A DNA stretch of 64,000 bases from Gammaproteobacteria bacterium (GTDB lineage: Bacteria; Pseudomonadota; Gammaproteobacteria; Arenicellales; Poriferihabitantaceae). The position numbers and the translations under genes are program-made. Shown here piece by piece: positions 48,139 to 57,279 of the stretch (the stretch's first letter is position 1; the number at the start of each line of letters is the position of its first letter). The notes under the pieces were generated by a model, which saw only the letters and a list, made by a program, of their open reading frames with translations, had not been told where the DNA came from and made no database searches. The stretch is from assembly GCA_026708585.1 (NCBI GenBank), contig JAPOUQ010000010.1:1-64000 (forward strand), given 5' to 3'.

Positions 48139-49038
48139 ATGTGTGGAATTGTCGGATTATATACAAAAAAACCAGAACTGCAGTCCAGTCTTGGTTCGCT
48201 GCTATCTGCAATGCTAGCTCAAATGGCAGACCGCGGTCCGGATAGTGCAGGAGTCGCCATCTACCGAGATCCGGTAGATGAAGAATCAATCAAGGTTACT
48301 CTTCAAGGTGATCAAGAAACCGACTGGCTGGTCATTGAAAAAAAAATCACAGAGGGTCTTGACGCTACTGCGAAAATTTCACTAATTGCATCACATGCGG
48401 TAGTCTCACTTTCGGTAGATGGGGATACAGCTACAGAATGGATTGACAGAAATCTGGATACAATCCGCATGACCAGTAACGGTAGGTTTATCGAAATATT
48501 CAAAGAAAAGGGGCATCCTAACAAAGTTATAGACTCTTTCAGTCTGCAAAATATGGCTGGAACTCATGCATTAGGACATACCCGTATGGCAACTGAAAGT
48601 AGAGTAACAACAGAACATTCCCACCCATTTAGCACTGGAATGGATTTGTGTCTGGTTCATAACGGTTCATTATCGAACCACAATCAGCTAAGAGAGAAAC
48701 TCAGTGCCGAAGGTATCCGATTCCAAACTGATAATGACAGTGAAGTAGCAGCTGGGTATCTGACTTGGAGGTTGAAACAGGGAGCATCCCTGAAAGAAGC
48801 CCTGGAGGCTGCACTTGTTGATCTTGATGGATTCTATACCTTTGCAATTGGAACCAAAAATGGCTTTGCGGTGCTTAGGGATCCGATTGCTTGCAAGCCG
48901 GCAGTGCTTGCTGAGACAGATGATTGGGTTGCGATGTCCTCTGAGTACCGATCCATTGCACAACTCCCAGGTAATAAAAAAGCCAAGGTTTGGGAACCAA
49001 ACCCTGCAACGATTTACAGTTGGGAGCGTGAATCATGA
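48139..49038 (+). CDS. mgsA: Class II glutamine amidotransferase, N-methylglutamate synthase subunit A-like
   Basis: A 299-aa Ntn amidotransferase. It starts MCGIVGLYTKKP, so removal of Met exposes the nucleophile Cys2, and has MADRGPDSAGVAIY, GHTRMATES and FSTGMDLCLVHNGSLSNH. In methylotrophs MgsA is the amidase-like subunit that opens gamma-glutamylmethylamide and passes methylamine to the synthase subunit. In rhizobia the homologue is called GlxB. It overlaps mgsB by four bases, and mgsC and gmaS follow, which favours the N-methylglutamate reading over simple glutamate synthase. Confidence 0.8.
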   Translation: MCGIVGLYTKKPELQSSLGSLLSAMLAQMADRGPDSAGVAIYRDPVDEESIKVTLQGDQETDWLVIEKKITEGLDATAKISLIASHAVVSLSVDGDTATEWIDRNLDTIRMTSNGRFIEIFKEKGHPNKVIDSFSLQNMAGTHALGHTRMATESRVTTEHSHPFSTGMDLCLVHNGSLSNHNQLREKLSAEGIRFQTDNDSEVAAGYLTWRLKQGASLKEALEAALVDLDGFYTFAIGTKNGFAVLRDPIACKPAVLAETDDWVAMSSEYRSIAQLPGNKKAKVWEPNPATIYSWERES

Positions 49039-49709
49039 AATTTGATCTGACGGAACAGGGTATTCGTGATCTCAATCGGTTTTTGCATAGCCCACACTCG
49101 AAAGAGTCAGTGATTGAAGTTGAGAATCCTTCGGGTAGTCACAATGTTGCTGTAGGAGCATTGCAGCACAGTCAAGTTATGGTTAATGGGCATGTTGGAT
49201 ATTATTGTGCTGCCATGAATCAGCATGCTGAAATCACGGTCAATGGAAATGCTGGGCCCGGACTAGCTGAAAATATGATGTCTGGCATGGTTCATGTTCG
49301 GGGGAATGCTTCTCAATATTGCGGTGCAACTGCACATGGCGGGTTATTGGTTGTTGAAGGTAATGCATCTTCAAGATGTGGTATTTCACTGAAAGGGATG
49401 GATATCATTGTCGGGGGTTCCATAGGCCATATGAGTGCATTCATGGCTCAAACTGGCAGACTGGTAGTTTGTGGTGATGCCGCAGAATCGATGGGTGATT
49501 CAATATATGAAGCCCGAATTTATGTCCGGGGCAAGGTGGCTAGTCTTGGAACAGATTGCATTGAAAAGCCCATAGAGAAAGAGCATCTCGAAGAACTAAA
49601 AGAATTATTAGATAGAGCACAATTTAACCATTCTGCAACAGAATTCAAGCGTTATGGGTCTGCTCGACGCTTATATAATTTTGATGTTGACAATGCGAGG
49701 CTCTATTGA
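49035..49709 (+). CDS. mgsB: GXGXG-domain protein, N-methylglutamate synthase subunit B-like
   Basis: A 224-aa right-handed beta-helix protein equivalent to the C-terminal GltB domain. Repeated turns such as GNAGPGLAENMMSG, GNASQYCGATAHGG and GGSIGHMSAFM mark the GXGXG fold. In the three-part N-methylglutamate synthase it is a structural subunit. It begins with ATG overlapping the mgsA stop (ATGA) and ends overlapping the TTG of mgsC (TTGA), so the three are tightly coupled. Confidence 0.82.
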   Translation: MKFDLTEQGIRDLNRFLHSPHSKESVIEVENPSGSHNVAVGALQHSQVMVNGHVGYYCAAMNQHAEITVNGNAGPGLAENMMSGMVHVRGNASQYCGATAHGGLLVVEGNASSRCGISLKGMDIIVGGSIGHMSAFMAQTGRLVVCGDAAESMGDSIYEARIYVRGKVASLGTDCIEKPIEKEHLEELKELLDRAQFNHSATEFKRYGSARRLYNFDVDNARLY

Positions 49710-51052
49710 TTGCAAGAACCATGAAGAACAATGTCGACCAAAGCTGGCTTGTAGAATCTGCAACCTTTTCACGACCGGTAATCCGGGAAATACAAAGAGC
49801 TGCTCGAGAAGGAATTTATGACATTCGAGGATTCGGTGCGAAAAGAAGGTTGCCGACTTTTGATGATTTGCTTTTACTTGGAGCAAGCATGTCGCGTTAT
49901 CCTCTTGAAGGTTATCGGGAAAAATGTGATACGCAGGTTACCTTGGGAGATCGTTTCGCAGAAAAACCATTAGTTATTGAAACCCCAATTACCATTGCAG
50001 GTATGAGCTTTGGAGCTTTATCGGCACAGGCTAAGGAGGGATTAGCACGTGGAGCAACCGAAGTCGGAACAAGTACCACTACAGGTGATGGGGGGATGAC
50101 TCCCGAAGAACGGCAGCATTCCAGATTGCTAGTCTACCAATACCTGCCTTCCCGTTATGGTATGAATCCAGTTGACTTGAGAAAAGCTGATGCTATTGAG
50201 GTGGTTGTTGGTCAGGGTGCTAAACCGGGCGGTGGGGGGATGTTACTAGGACAAAAAATCAGTGATCGGGTTGCTGAAATGCGTGACTTACCAAAAGGTA
50301 TCGATCAGCGGAGTGCATGCAGGCATCCAGACTGGACAGGTCCTGATGACCTTGAGATCAAGGTTCAAGAACTTAGGGAAATTACCGACTGGATGGTACC
50401 GATCTACATTAAAGTTGGGGCAACCCGAACATTTTTTGATGTGCAGCTGGCAGTTAAGGCTGGAGCAGATGTAGTAGTGGTGGATGGTATGCAAGGAGGT
50501 ACTGCGGCTACTCAAGATGTTTTTATCGAGCATGTTGGCATTCCTACATTGCCAGCGGTTCGGATTGCAGTTGATGCACTAAAAGATCTGGGGATGCATC
50601 GCAAAGTTCAGTTGATTGTTTCTGGTGGAATTCGTTCTGGGGCAGATGTAGCTAAAGCTCTAGCACTTGGTGCCGATGCGGTTTCGATTGGAACAGCTGC
50701 GCTAATCGCAATGGGCGATAATTCACCTGAATATGAGGATAAGTATAACGAACTTGGTACGAGCGCAGGTTTTTATGATGACTATCAGGACGGTCAAGAT
50801 CCGACTGGTATTTCAACTCAGAATCCAGATTTAGGCAAACTGCTTGATCCTGATATAGCAGGAAGAAGAGTTGCAAACTACCTTCGAGTTATGACGCTTG
50901 AATTACAGACCCTCGCCCGCGCTGCAGGCAAAACCAATGTGCGAAATTTGGAGCGCGAGGATCTTGTAGCCCTAACCGTTGAATCCTCGGCTATGGCCAG
51001 AGTACCATTAGCTGGGACAAATTGGATTCCGGGATTTGAAAGCACACAATAA
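49706..51052 (+). CDS. mgsC: FMN-binding glutamate-synthase-like protein, N-methylglutamate synthase subunit C-like
   Basis: A 448-aa TIM-barrel protein matching the FMN domain of glutamate synthase. Landmarks are ETPITIAGMSFGALSAQAKE, GDGGMTPEERQHS, GAKPGGGGMLLG and the FMN/phosphate loops DGMQGGTAATQDVF and SGGIRSGADVAKALALGADA. I see no obvious cysteine triplet for the 3Fe-4S cluster of full-length GltB. It should transfer methylamine onto 2-oxoglutarate to give N-methylglutamate, or ammonia if it acts as a glutamate synthase. The start is TTG 49706, or ATG 49721. Confidence 0.82.
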   Translation: MIARTMKNNVDQSWLVESATFSRPVIREIQRAAREGIYDIRGFGAKRRLPTFDDLLLLGASMSRYPLEGYREKCDTQVTLGDRFAEKPLVIETPITIAGMSFGALSAQAKEGLARGATEVGTSTTTGDGGMTPEERQHSRLLVYQYLPSRYGMNPVDLRKADAIEVVVGQGAKPGGGGMLLGQKISDRVAEMRDLPKGIDQRSACRHPDWTGPDDLEIKVQELREITDWMVPIYIKVGATRTFFDVQLAVKAGADVVVVDGMQGGTAATQDVFIEHVGIPTLPAVRIAVDALKDLGMHRKVQLIVSGGIRSGADVAKALALGADAVSIGTAALIAMGDNSPEYEDKYNELGTSAGFYDDYQDGQDPTGISTQNPDLGKLLDPDIAGRRVANYLRVMTLELQTLARAAGKTNVRNLEREDLVALTVESSAMARVPLAGTNWIPGFESTQ

Positions 51053-51114
51053 ACAGGCTCGAATGATCAAATGTTTCATTATTCGAGTTTGTCGACAAAT
51101 GTATAGGTAAAAGA

Positions 51115-52422
51115 ATGAGTATTGATCTTGCGACAGAGGCCAAACAATCAGGCATCAAGTACTTTCTAATTAGTTTTGTAGATTTATTTGGAGTACTCCG
51201 ATCCAAGTTAGTTCCAGCAAGAGCCATTAGCGAGATGCAAAAGGATGGTGCTGGATTTGCAGGATTTGCTGCATGGCTCGACATGAGCCCTGCTGATGGT
51301 GACATGTTTGCAATCCCGGATCCGGATAGCTTGATTCAACTTCCTTGGAAACCGGAAGTAGGTTGGTTAGCTAGCGATCTCTATATTGATGGAAAAGAAA
51401 TTCAGGCTTCGCCTCGTGTGGCACTGAAGAATCAAATTGCAAGCGCAGCCAAACAGGGGTACCAACTAAAGACAGGAGTTGAGTGCGAGTATTTTTTAGT
51501 CAATTCAGATGGGGCAGCCATTGCTGATTCCCGCGATATCCAGTCAAAGCCATGCTATGACCAAGCTGCACTGATGCGTCGCTATGAAGTGATTAGTGAA
51601 ATCTGTGACTGCATGATTTCACTAGGCTGGGGTCCCTACCAAAATGATCATGAAGATGCGAATGGACAGTTTGAGATGAATTGGGACTATGACGATTGCC
51701 TAAAAACAGCCGATCGTCACGTCTTCTTTAAATATATGGTCAAACAGATTGCCGAGAACCATGGGTTACGAGCAACTTTCATGCCCAAACCGTTCATCAA
51801 CTTAACGGGTAACGGATGCCATGCACATGTGTCTCTATGGAGTGTGGATGGAAAAAAGAACCTATTTCTGGACAGCAAAGAAGAAATGGGTCTTTCTGCT
51901 TTAGCCTATTCATTTCTTGGAGGGATCATCCACAATGTTCAGTCGCTATGTTCGATTTTCAATCCAACCGTTAATAGTTATAAGCGGATTAATGCATCTA
52001 CTACTCTCTCGGGAGCATCATGGTCTCCCAATGCGGTTAGTTATGGTGGTAACAACCGTACTCATATGATTCGGATACCCGATGCTGGAAGATTTGAATT
52101 GCGTCTAATGGATGGGGCAACAAACCCATATCTCCTTCAGGCCGGAATTCTGGCATCAGGCATGGATGGAATAATGAATGAACGTGAGCCGGGTAAACGT
52201 CTCGACATCAATATGTACCAAGAAGCTCATAAAGCGAAAGGGCTCAAGAAACTCCCGCTTAATTTGCTTGATGCAATTCGCCTAACCCAAAACAGCAAGG
52301 ACTTGAGAGCCCAACTTGGCGACGAGATTATTGATGCTTATTGCAAGTTAAAACTAGCTGATTGGAACGATTTTTCTCGTACACTTACTGCTTGGGAGCG
52401 AGAGCACACCCTAGATTGTTAG
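51115..52422 (+). CDS. gmaS: Gamma-glutamylmethylamide synthetase (glutamine synthetase family, GlnT-like)
   Basis: A 435-aa glutamine-synthetase fold enzyme. GS motifs are clear: GVECEYFLV, NDHEDANGQFEMNW, GNGCHAHVSLW and NPTVNSYKRIN, then NRTHMIRIPDAGRFELRLMD for the glutamate and ATP site. The opening IKYFLISFVDLFGVLRSK is typical of the GlnT/GmaS branch rather than GlnA. GmaS ligates methylamine to glutamate. Linkage to mgsABC, 62 bases upstream, supports this; glutamine synthesis or another amine substrate is the alternative. Confidence 0.82.
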   Translation: MSIDLATEAKQSGIKYFLISFVDLFGVLRSKLVPARAISEMQKDGAGFAGFAAWLDMSPADGDMFAIPDPDSLIQLPWKPEVGWLASDLYIDGKEIQASPRVALKNQIASAAKQGYQLKTGVECEYFLVNSDGAAIADSRDIQSKPCYDQAALMRRYEVISEICDCMISLGWGPYQNDHEDANGQFEMNWDYDDCLKTADRHVFFKYMVKQIAENHGLRATFMPKPFINLTGNGCHAHVSLWSVDGKKNLFLDSKEEMGLSALAYSFLGGIIHNVQSLCSIFNPTVNSYKRINASTTLSGASWSPNAVSYGGNNRTHMIRIPDAGRFELRLMDGATNPYLLQAGILASGMDGIMNEREPGKRLDINMYQEAHKAKGLKKLPLNLLDAIRLTQNSKDLRAQLGDEIIDAYCKLKLADWNDFSRTLTAWEREHTLDC

Positions 52423-52574
52423 TTTGAGAATTTCTCATTTGGAGACCTGAACAAAGAACTATTTCTTTGGGATTTACCCTAGCCCCAGCAAATTGGTGAG
52501 TTCTGATGCAATCGGCTATTCCAAAAAACGGATGAAATGCATAAAATTGTAGGATAATAGTTCCTAATTTTTAT

Positions 52575-52688
52575 GGCGGTGATTGTGGGTCTCTCTGATG
52601 ACGTGAACTGTGAACCCGGTCAGGTCCGGAAGGAAGCAGCCGCAGCAGTAATCATGGGTGTCAGAATCAGGCGCATATGATCCGCCAC
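52575..52688 (+). ncRNA. ffs: Signal recognition particle 4.5S RNA
   Basis: The conserved core GGTCAGGTCCGGAAGGAAGCAGCC (written here in two parts: GGTCAGGTCCGG and AAGGAAGCAGCC) lies at about 52619-52642 and holds the GGAA tetraloop and Ffh-binding internal loops. The ends pair through GGCGG near 52575 and CCGCC near 52682. About 114 bases matches gammaproteobacterial 4.5S RNA. A GATAAT at 52553-52558 could be its -10 box. dnaX lies downstream, as in many relatives. Exact ends are approximate. Confidence 0.93.
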
Positions 52689-52758
52689 CTCTGTTTTCAA
52701 TATTTTTATGATGTGTAAAGAGCGACGAAGTTACGATTTATTTAAAAGAGGATAGCTC

Positions 52759-52797
52759 ATGAACAGGACTTCAACCAGCCTCAATGAATTTTGAGGC
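52759..52797 (+). other. 11-codon mini-ORF with overlapping hairpin upstream of dnaX
   Basis: ATG 52759 has AGAGGA about seven bases upstream and reads MNRTSTSLNEF then TGA at 52792. A perfect seven-base inverted repeat, GCCTCAA (52778-52784) and TTGAGGC (52791-52797), covers its 3' half. This resembles a leader peptide with a stem-loop, but no T-run follows and dnaX is 265 bases away. The rest of 52689-53062 shows nothing. Confidence 0.2.
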
Positions 52798-53062
52798 GAG
52801 ATTACGTCAAATCATGAATCAGGATAATCAAAATATAAAAATGCAGTTTAAGTCAATCGGTAGAATCAAGGAAAGAGAGTCCTGATCCTGTAAATTCTGA
52901 ACCATTTCGGATGGGTTGAAGAGTTCGTGCCTAATTGAAATTGCGACTAGGATATTACAATTACTGACTCATGATTCGAACGGTTGATACTATCCAAAAT
53001 CAACTTATCATACTTTCTCAATATCGTACATTTATTGAATTTCTTTTTTTTAGGTTTAACCG

Positions 53063-54805
53063 ATGAGTTATCAAGCTCTTGCCAGAAAGTGGCGTCCCAA
53101 GAATTTTTCAGAGGTAATTGGTCAAGAGCATGTGGTATCGGCATTAACCCATGCATTGGCAAGTCAGAGAATTCATCACGGTTTTCTATTTACGGGTACT
53201 CGAGGAGTTGGCAAGACTACACTTGCTAGAATTTTTTCAAAGGCCCTGAACTGTGAAACAGGGATAGTATCGGAACCATGTTGCGAATGTAATGCATGTT
53301 TGGGAATTGATGATGGAAGTTTCATCGATTTGATCGAGGTTGATGCGGCTTCCAGAACCAAGGTTGATGATACCCGAGAGTTGCTAGAAAATGTTCAGTA
53401 CTCTCCGAGTATAGGCCGTTTCAAAATCTATCTGATCGACGAAGTACACATGCTTTCAACACATAGTTTTAATGCGTTGTTGAAGACGCTTGAAGAACCC
53501 CCTGAGCATGTCAAGTTTTTGCTTGCAACTACCGACCCTCAAAAGTTGCCAGCGACAATTCTTTCGCGATGTATTCAGTTCAATCTGAAATCAATGAGTG
53601 TTATGCAATTGACAGAACAACTGGAAAAAATCCTAACGCTCGAAGATATCGAATTCGATCCAGTGGCTGTTAAACTGATTGCCCGCTGTGGTAATGGGAG
53701 TGTTCGGGATTCATTGAGCTTGCTTGATCAGGCGATTGCATATACAAATGGTAGTTTGATACGAGATGCAGTTCGAGAAATGCTTGGAATGATTGATGAC
53801 AGTATCATTTCCGATCTTTTAAAGAGTATTCTTCAAAATGCAACCAATACATCATTGGATGCGATATCCAGACTCACTGAGCGGGCTATTGATTATTCTT
53901 CAGCTCTGGATGATCTGCTTTTGTTAATTCACAACACTGCACTCTATCAGGTTGCTCCAGATGCTAGCCGGTGGAAGAATATTGATATCGAAATGATTGC
54001 TCCGTTGGCAGAAATTTCGGATCCCGAGACATTACAACTTCTTTACCAAATTGGTGTTGCGGGTAAGCGAGATATAGATTTTGCGCCTGATTCCTACAGC
54101 GGCTTCGAGATGACAGTACTCAGAATGTTGGCTTTTCTGCCTGAATCGAAATTGCCTTCGAGGACAGATGGAAGATTGAAGAATCCTGAATCACCATCAT
54201 TTAATCCAACAGGTTCAACTGAGTCGATCAGAACTGACTCCAGTCCGGAAAATGCATCAAATCAAGTTCAATCTGCAGTTACGTCATCTACAAGAACCAA
54301 AGAAGCAATTCAAGATTCAGAGGAAGAAAGTTCTACAAAAGTCTCCAATTCGTTAAATGGTAGTAGATCAAAATGGTCTAAACACGATATCAAGGAGTTG
54401 CTTAATCAATCCAGATGGGGCGAACTAATCAGTGATTTAGAAGTAAATGCCGTTCTGAAAGAAATGTTGAAACGCATGATTCCACAATCAGTTGATGGGA
54501 ATACCTTGGAAATACAGATTCGAAGTGGAGATCCATATTTTCTAGATGAAAGACTGAAACAGGTTGAGGAAGCCTGTGAAAAGATACTCAATTTTCCGAT
54601 TCGATTTAAGTTAAGTCATCCGGAATCGGGTGATAATCAGATTTTGGATAAGGAATCGATTTCAGAACGAGACCAGCGTGTCGACAAAGAGCAACTGATA
54701 CATGCAAAGGAACAGTTTCGGAATGATCCCATAGTTCAAGAGCTAATTGCAACATTTGATGGTCAGATCGAGTCAGATTCGATTGTTATCAACCCAAATC
54801 GTTAG
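53063..54805 (+). CDS. dnaX: DNA polymerase III subunit tau/gamma
   Basis: The clamp-loader ATPase, 580 aa. The N-terminus YQALARKWRPKNFSEVIGQ and P-loop GTRGVGKT (45-52) are standard, with zinc cysteines in CETGIVSEPCCECNAC and the Walker B LIDEVHMLS. A Ser/Glu-rich linker follows about residue 365, then the tau C-terminal domain that binds DnaE and DnaB. I see no A6G slippery heptamer, so the E. coli type of frameshift to make gamma is not apparent. ybaB follows 57 bases downstream. Confidence 0.96.
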   Translation: MSYQALARKWRPKNFSEVIGQEHVVSALTHALASQRIHHGFLFTGTRGVGKTTLARIFSKALNCETGIVSEPCCECNACLGIDDGSFIDLIEVDAASRTKVDDTRELLENVQYSPSIGRFKIYLIDEVHMLSTHSFNALLKTLEEPPEHVKFLLATTDPQKLPATILSRCIQFNLKSMSVMQLTEQLEKILTLEDIEFDPVAVKLIARCGNGSVRDSLSLLDQAIAYTNGSLIRDAVREMLGMIDDSIISDLLKSILQNATNTSLDAISRLTERAIDYSSALDDLLLLIHNTALYQVAPDASRWKNIDIEMIAPLAEISDPETLQLLYQIGVAGKRDIDFAPDSYSGFEMTVLRMLAFLPESKLPSRTDGRLKNPESPSFNPTGSTESIRTDSSPENASNQVQSAVTSSTRTKEAIQDSEEESSTKVSNSLNGSRSKWSKHDIKELLNQSRWGELISDLEVNAVLKEMLKRMIPQSVDGNTLEIQIRSGDPYFLDERLKQVEEACEKILNFPIRFKLSHPESGDNQILDKESISERDQRVDKEQLIHAKEQFRNDPIVQELIATFDGQIESDSIVINPNR

Positions 54806-54862
54806 TTCTTATATTAGAATTCATATGCATCAAACGGTTTAAAAATAGCGAGTTAAAGAATT

Positions 54863-55186
54863 ATGAAAGGTGGTTTTGGAGATATTTTTAAGCAGGCACA
54901 GGAATTCCAGAAAAAAATGGATCAAGCCAAACGGCAACTTGACGAAGTTGAAGTTACCGGTCGCTCTGGTGCAGGACTAGTAGAAGTCGTAATGACCTGT
55001 AATCATGATGTACAACGGATCAGAATATCGGATGAACTAGTTTCTGATGATAAAGAGGTGTTGGAGGACCTAATTGTAGCGGCATTCAATGATGCAATTA
55101 AAAGAGTAGAGGACGAAACCAAGAGTCAGTTGGGTGGCGTTGCGAACGGAATGTTACCCCCCGGGTTTAAGATTCCTTCATTGTAA
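54863..55186 (+). CDS. ybaB: Nucleoid-associated protein, YbaB/EbfC family
   Basis: A 107-aa DNA-binding protein with the family pattern GFGDIFKQAQEFQKKMDQAK, EVTGRSGAGLVEVVMTCNHD, and C-terminal GGVANGMLPPGFKIP. It forms dimers that bind DNA near dnaX-recR in many bacteria. Start ATG 54863. The gene order dnaX-ybaB-recR is conserved, though recR is unusually far away here. Confidence 0.95.
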   Translation: MKGGFGDIFKQAQEFQKKMDQAKRQLDEVEVTGRSGAGLVEVVMTCNHDVQRIRISDELVSDDKEVLEDLIVAAFNDAIKRVEDETKSQLGGVANGMLPPGFKIPSL

Positions 55187-55496
55187 ATTTCAGATGAATC
55201 CACAGGTAAAACAACTTTGTCGTTTTTCGCCAGTTCTAAGGAATGCAAACGGAACGAGTAGTATTTTTGACCGAGCGGGTGTTTATTTTGTTATGTCTGT
55301 GATCGTGATGCAATAAGGATCGAATGTCAGCTTAATCATTGTCGTATGATAGAGGGGTATTGGATAAACTGGTTGTTTGCACAATTTGATCTTGCAAGCA
55401 AAAGAGTAAATAGCAGGACGAACAATCTACTAGATAGCGTAGTGAGGGAAATCTTGCCTCTTAGACACAAACCTCATCCCCTTTGAACATCTTGAT
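55187..55496. other. Gap between ybaB and recR
   Basis: In most relatives ybaB and recR nearly touch; here 310 bases separate them. No open frame of interest, strong repeat or RNA motif is visible. It may hold a separate recR promoter. Confidence 0.5.
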
Positions 55497-56096
55497 ATGC
55501 CTGATCCAAGATCTGTTGAAGATCTCAAAAATGCCCTGAAACGTCTTCCGGGAGTAGGTCCGAAAACTGCTCAACGCATGGCATTTCACCTGCTGGAGAG
55601 AGACCGAAAAGGTGCAAAGCAAATTGAGCAAGCGATTGGTAAGGCACTCGTTCAAGTTAACCATTGCAGACAATGTAATAATTTCTGTGAAACAGAACTC
55701 TGTGAAATTTGTGCGTCCCCAAGTCGCAACTCGAACTCTCTATGTGTAGTAGAGACACCTGCAGATCTCGAAGCTATTGAACAAGCTGGAGTGTATAGAG
55801 GCAAATATTTCGTATTAATGGGGCACCTTTCTCCATTGGATGACATTGGCCCCGATCAATTGGCAATCAAGGAATTATTGACTCTAATTTCAAATAATAA
55901 GATTGAGGAAGTTATTCTTGCAACCAATTTAACGCTGGAAGGGCAGGCAACCAGCGATTTTTTGTATGAGTTGCTAGCAGAGAGTCCGGTGCGTATAACT
56001 CGTTTAGCACGAGGAATGCCCATGGGCAGTGAACTTGAGTACATGGATCCTGGAACGCTTGATCAAGCTTTTACCAATCGAAGTTCCCCTCTATAA
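55497..56096 (+). CDS. recR: Recombination protein RecR
   Basis: A 199-aa recombination mediator that acts with RecF and RecO to load RecA. The helix-hairpin-helix region (LKRLPGVGPKTAQRMAFHLL), a C4 zinc finger (CRQCNNFCETELCEIC) and a TOPRIM domain (LCVVETPADLEAIEQAGVYRG) occur in the usual order. Length is that of the family. Start ATG 55497. Confidence 0.96.
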   Translation: MPDPRSVEDLKNALKRLPGVGPKTAQRMAFHLLERDRKGAKQIEQAIGKALVQVNHCRQCNNFCETELCEICASPSRNSNSLCVVETPADLEAIEQAGVYRGKYFVLMGHLSPLDDIGPDQLAIKELLTLISNNKIEEVILATNLTLEGQATSDFLYELLAESPVRITRLARGMPMGSELEYMDPGTLDQAFTNRSSPL

Positions 56097-56456
56097 ATCA
56101 TGATCTCGTGACAATTTTCTAGTAACTATCCTCGCTGTGAGATTAGGACTGAAAAATTATGATAGATTGCCCGCCACACTCTGAAAAAATAAATTGGGTT
56201 TATTGTCAAAGCAAACGTCTAGATAGAAAACTGCTCAGTACCGGCTGAGATCCACACATGAAACATCGCTACTCAGCCCAAATAGGGTCAGTTACTTCTT
56301 CCATTTGATTGATCTTCAGAAACAAGCCAAAGTAGTATATGGATAGCAGCGTAATGCAGTTATCGCAGATAATCAAAAATTGTATTGAGTATGTCGATAA
56401 TATCTTATTGATTGGATAATGTTTTGCAAGGTGGATTTCGGTTTAGAAATTTTCGA
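56097..56456. other. Intergenic region upstream of truA
   Basis: About 360 bases with no supported gene or clear terminator. The last 45 bases are open in the truA frame from a TTG at 56412, but lack family similarity. Confidence 0.5.
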
Positions 56457-57251
56457 ATGATATCAAAACCAACACGATTTGCCGCGTGTATCGAATACAA
56501 TGGCAAAAATTATAGCGGATGGCAAAAACAGAGTCATGCCCTATCGATTCAAAGTGAACTGGAAAGGGCCATTAGCCTAGTTGCTAATGAAAAGGTTCAA
56601 GTTGTTACATCCGGTCGGACTGACACGGGGGTTCACGCAACCGGTCAGATCATTCATTTTGACATCAAAACTGCGCGATCTGAGCGGGACCTAATAAGGG
56701 GGGCAAATCGATACTTGCCCGATGATATTTGTATCATCTGGGTCCTGATGGTAGATGAGGATTTTCATGCCCGATTCAGCGCTCTTCAAAGATGTTATCG
56801 TTATGTGATTTTAAATCGCGCCAACCGACCGGCCTTTTTGCATGGGTTGGTGACTTGGCATCGTCCAAAATTAAGCATTACACACATGCAATCTGCAGCA
56901 AACAATTTGCTGGGTGAGCATGATTTTAGTGCATTCCGCGCAGCTGGATGTCAGAGTAAAACTCCGGTGAGGACTATTCTCGACATCAAACTGAATCGGC
57001 GAGGTGAATGGGTGTGGTTAGATGTTTCAGCGAATGGTTTTTTACAGCATATGGTACGGAATATAATGGGGGTATTGATGCGAGTAGGAGAGGGACAAGA
57101 GTTGCCTGAATGGTCAAAACTTGTTCTTGAAACCCGAGATCGAAAACAAGGTGGTATTACGGCACCAGCTGAAGGACTATATTTTGTATCAGTGAGTTAT
57201 GACGTGAGGTTCAAGTTACCAGAAATCCCGCCCGCCTGCCGATTCTGGTAA
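56457..57251 (+). CDS. truA: tRNA pseudouridine(38-40) synthase
   Basis: TruA converts uridines 38-40 of many tRNAs to pseudouridine. The catalytic Asp56 lies in SGRTDTGVHATGQ, and RCYRYVI, EHDFSAFRA and MVRNIMGVLMRVG are family motifs. The frame is open from TTG 56412, but the ATG at 56457 gives 264 aa and places FAACIEYNGKNYSGWQ near the N-terminus as in E. coli (270 aa). It begins a run of truA-trpF-accD-folC with short gaps. Confidence 0.94.
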   Translation: MISKPTRFAACIEYNGKNYSGWQKQSHALSIQSELERAISLVANEKVQVVTSGRTDTGVHATGQIIHFDIKTARSERDLIRGANRYLPDDICIIWVLMVDEDFHARFSALQRCYRYVILNRANRPAFLHGLVTWHRPKLSITHMQSAANNLLGEHDFSAFRAAGCQSKTPVRTILDIKLNRRGEWVWLDVSANGFLQHMVRNIMGVLMRVGEGQELPEWSKLVLETRDRKQGGITAPAEGLYFVSVSYDVRFKLPEIPPACRFW

Positions 57252-57279
57252 ACTTACCAGCCAAATAGAGTTTTCTGGA

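Noticed and set aside
53063-54805. Programmed frameshift in dnaX
   Set aside because: No A6G slippery heptamer with a downstream stem was seen; the longest A-runs are in the wrong place or too short.
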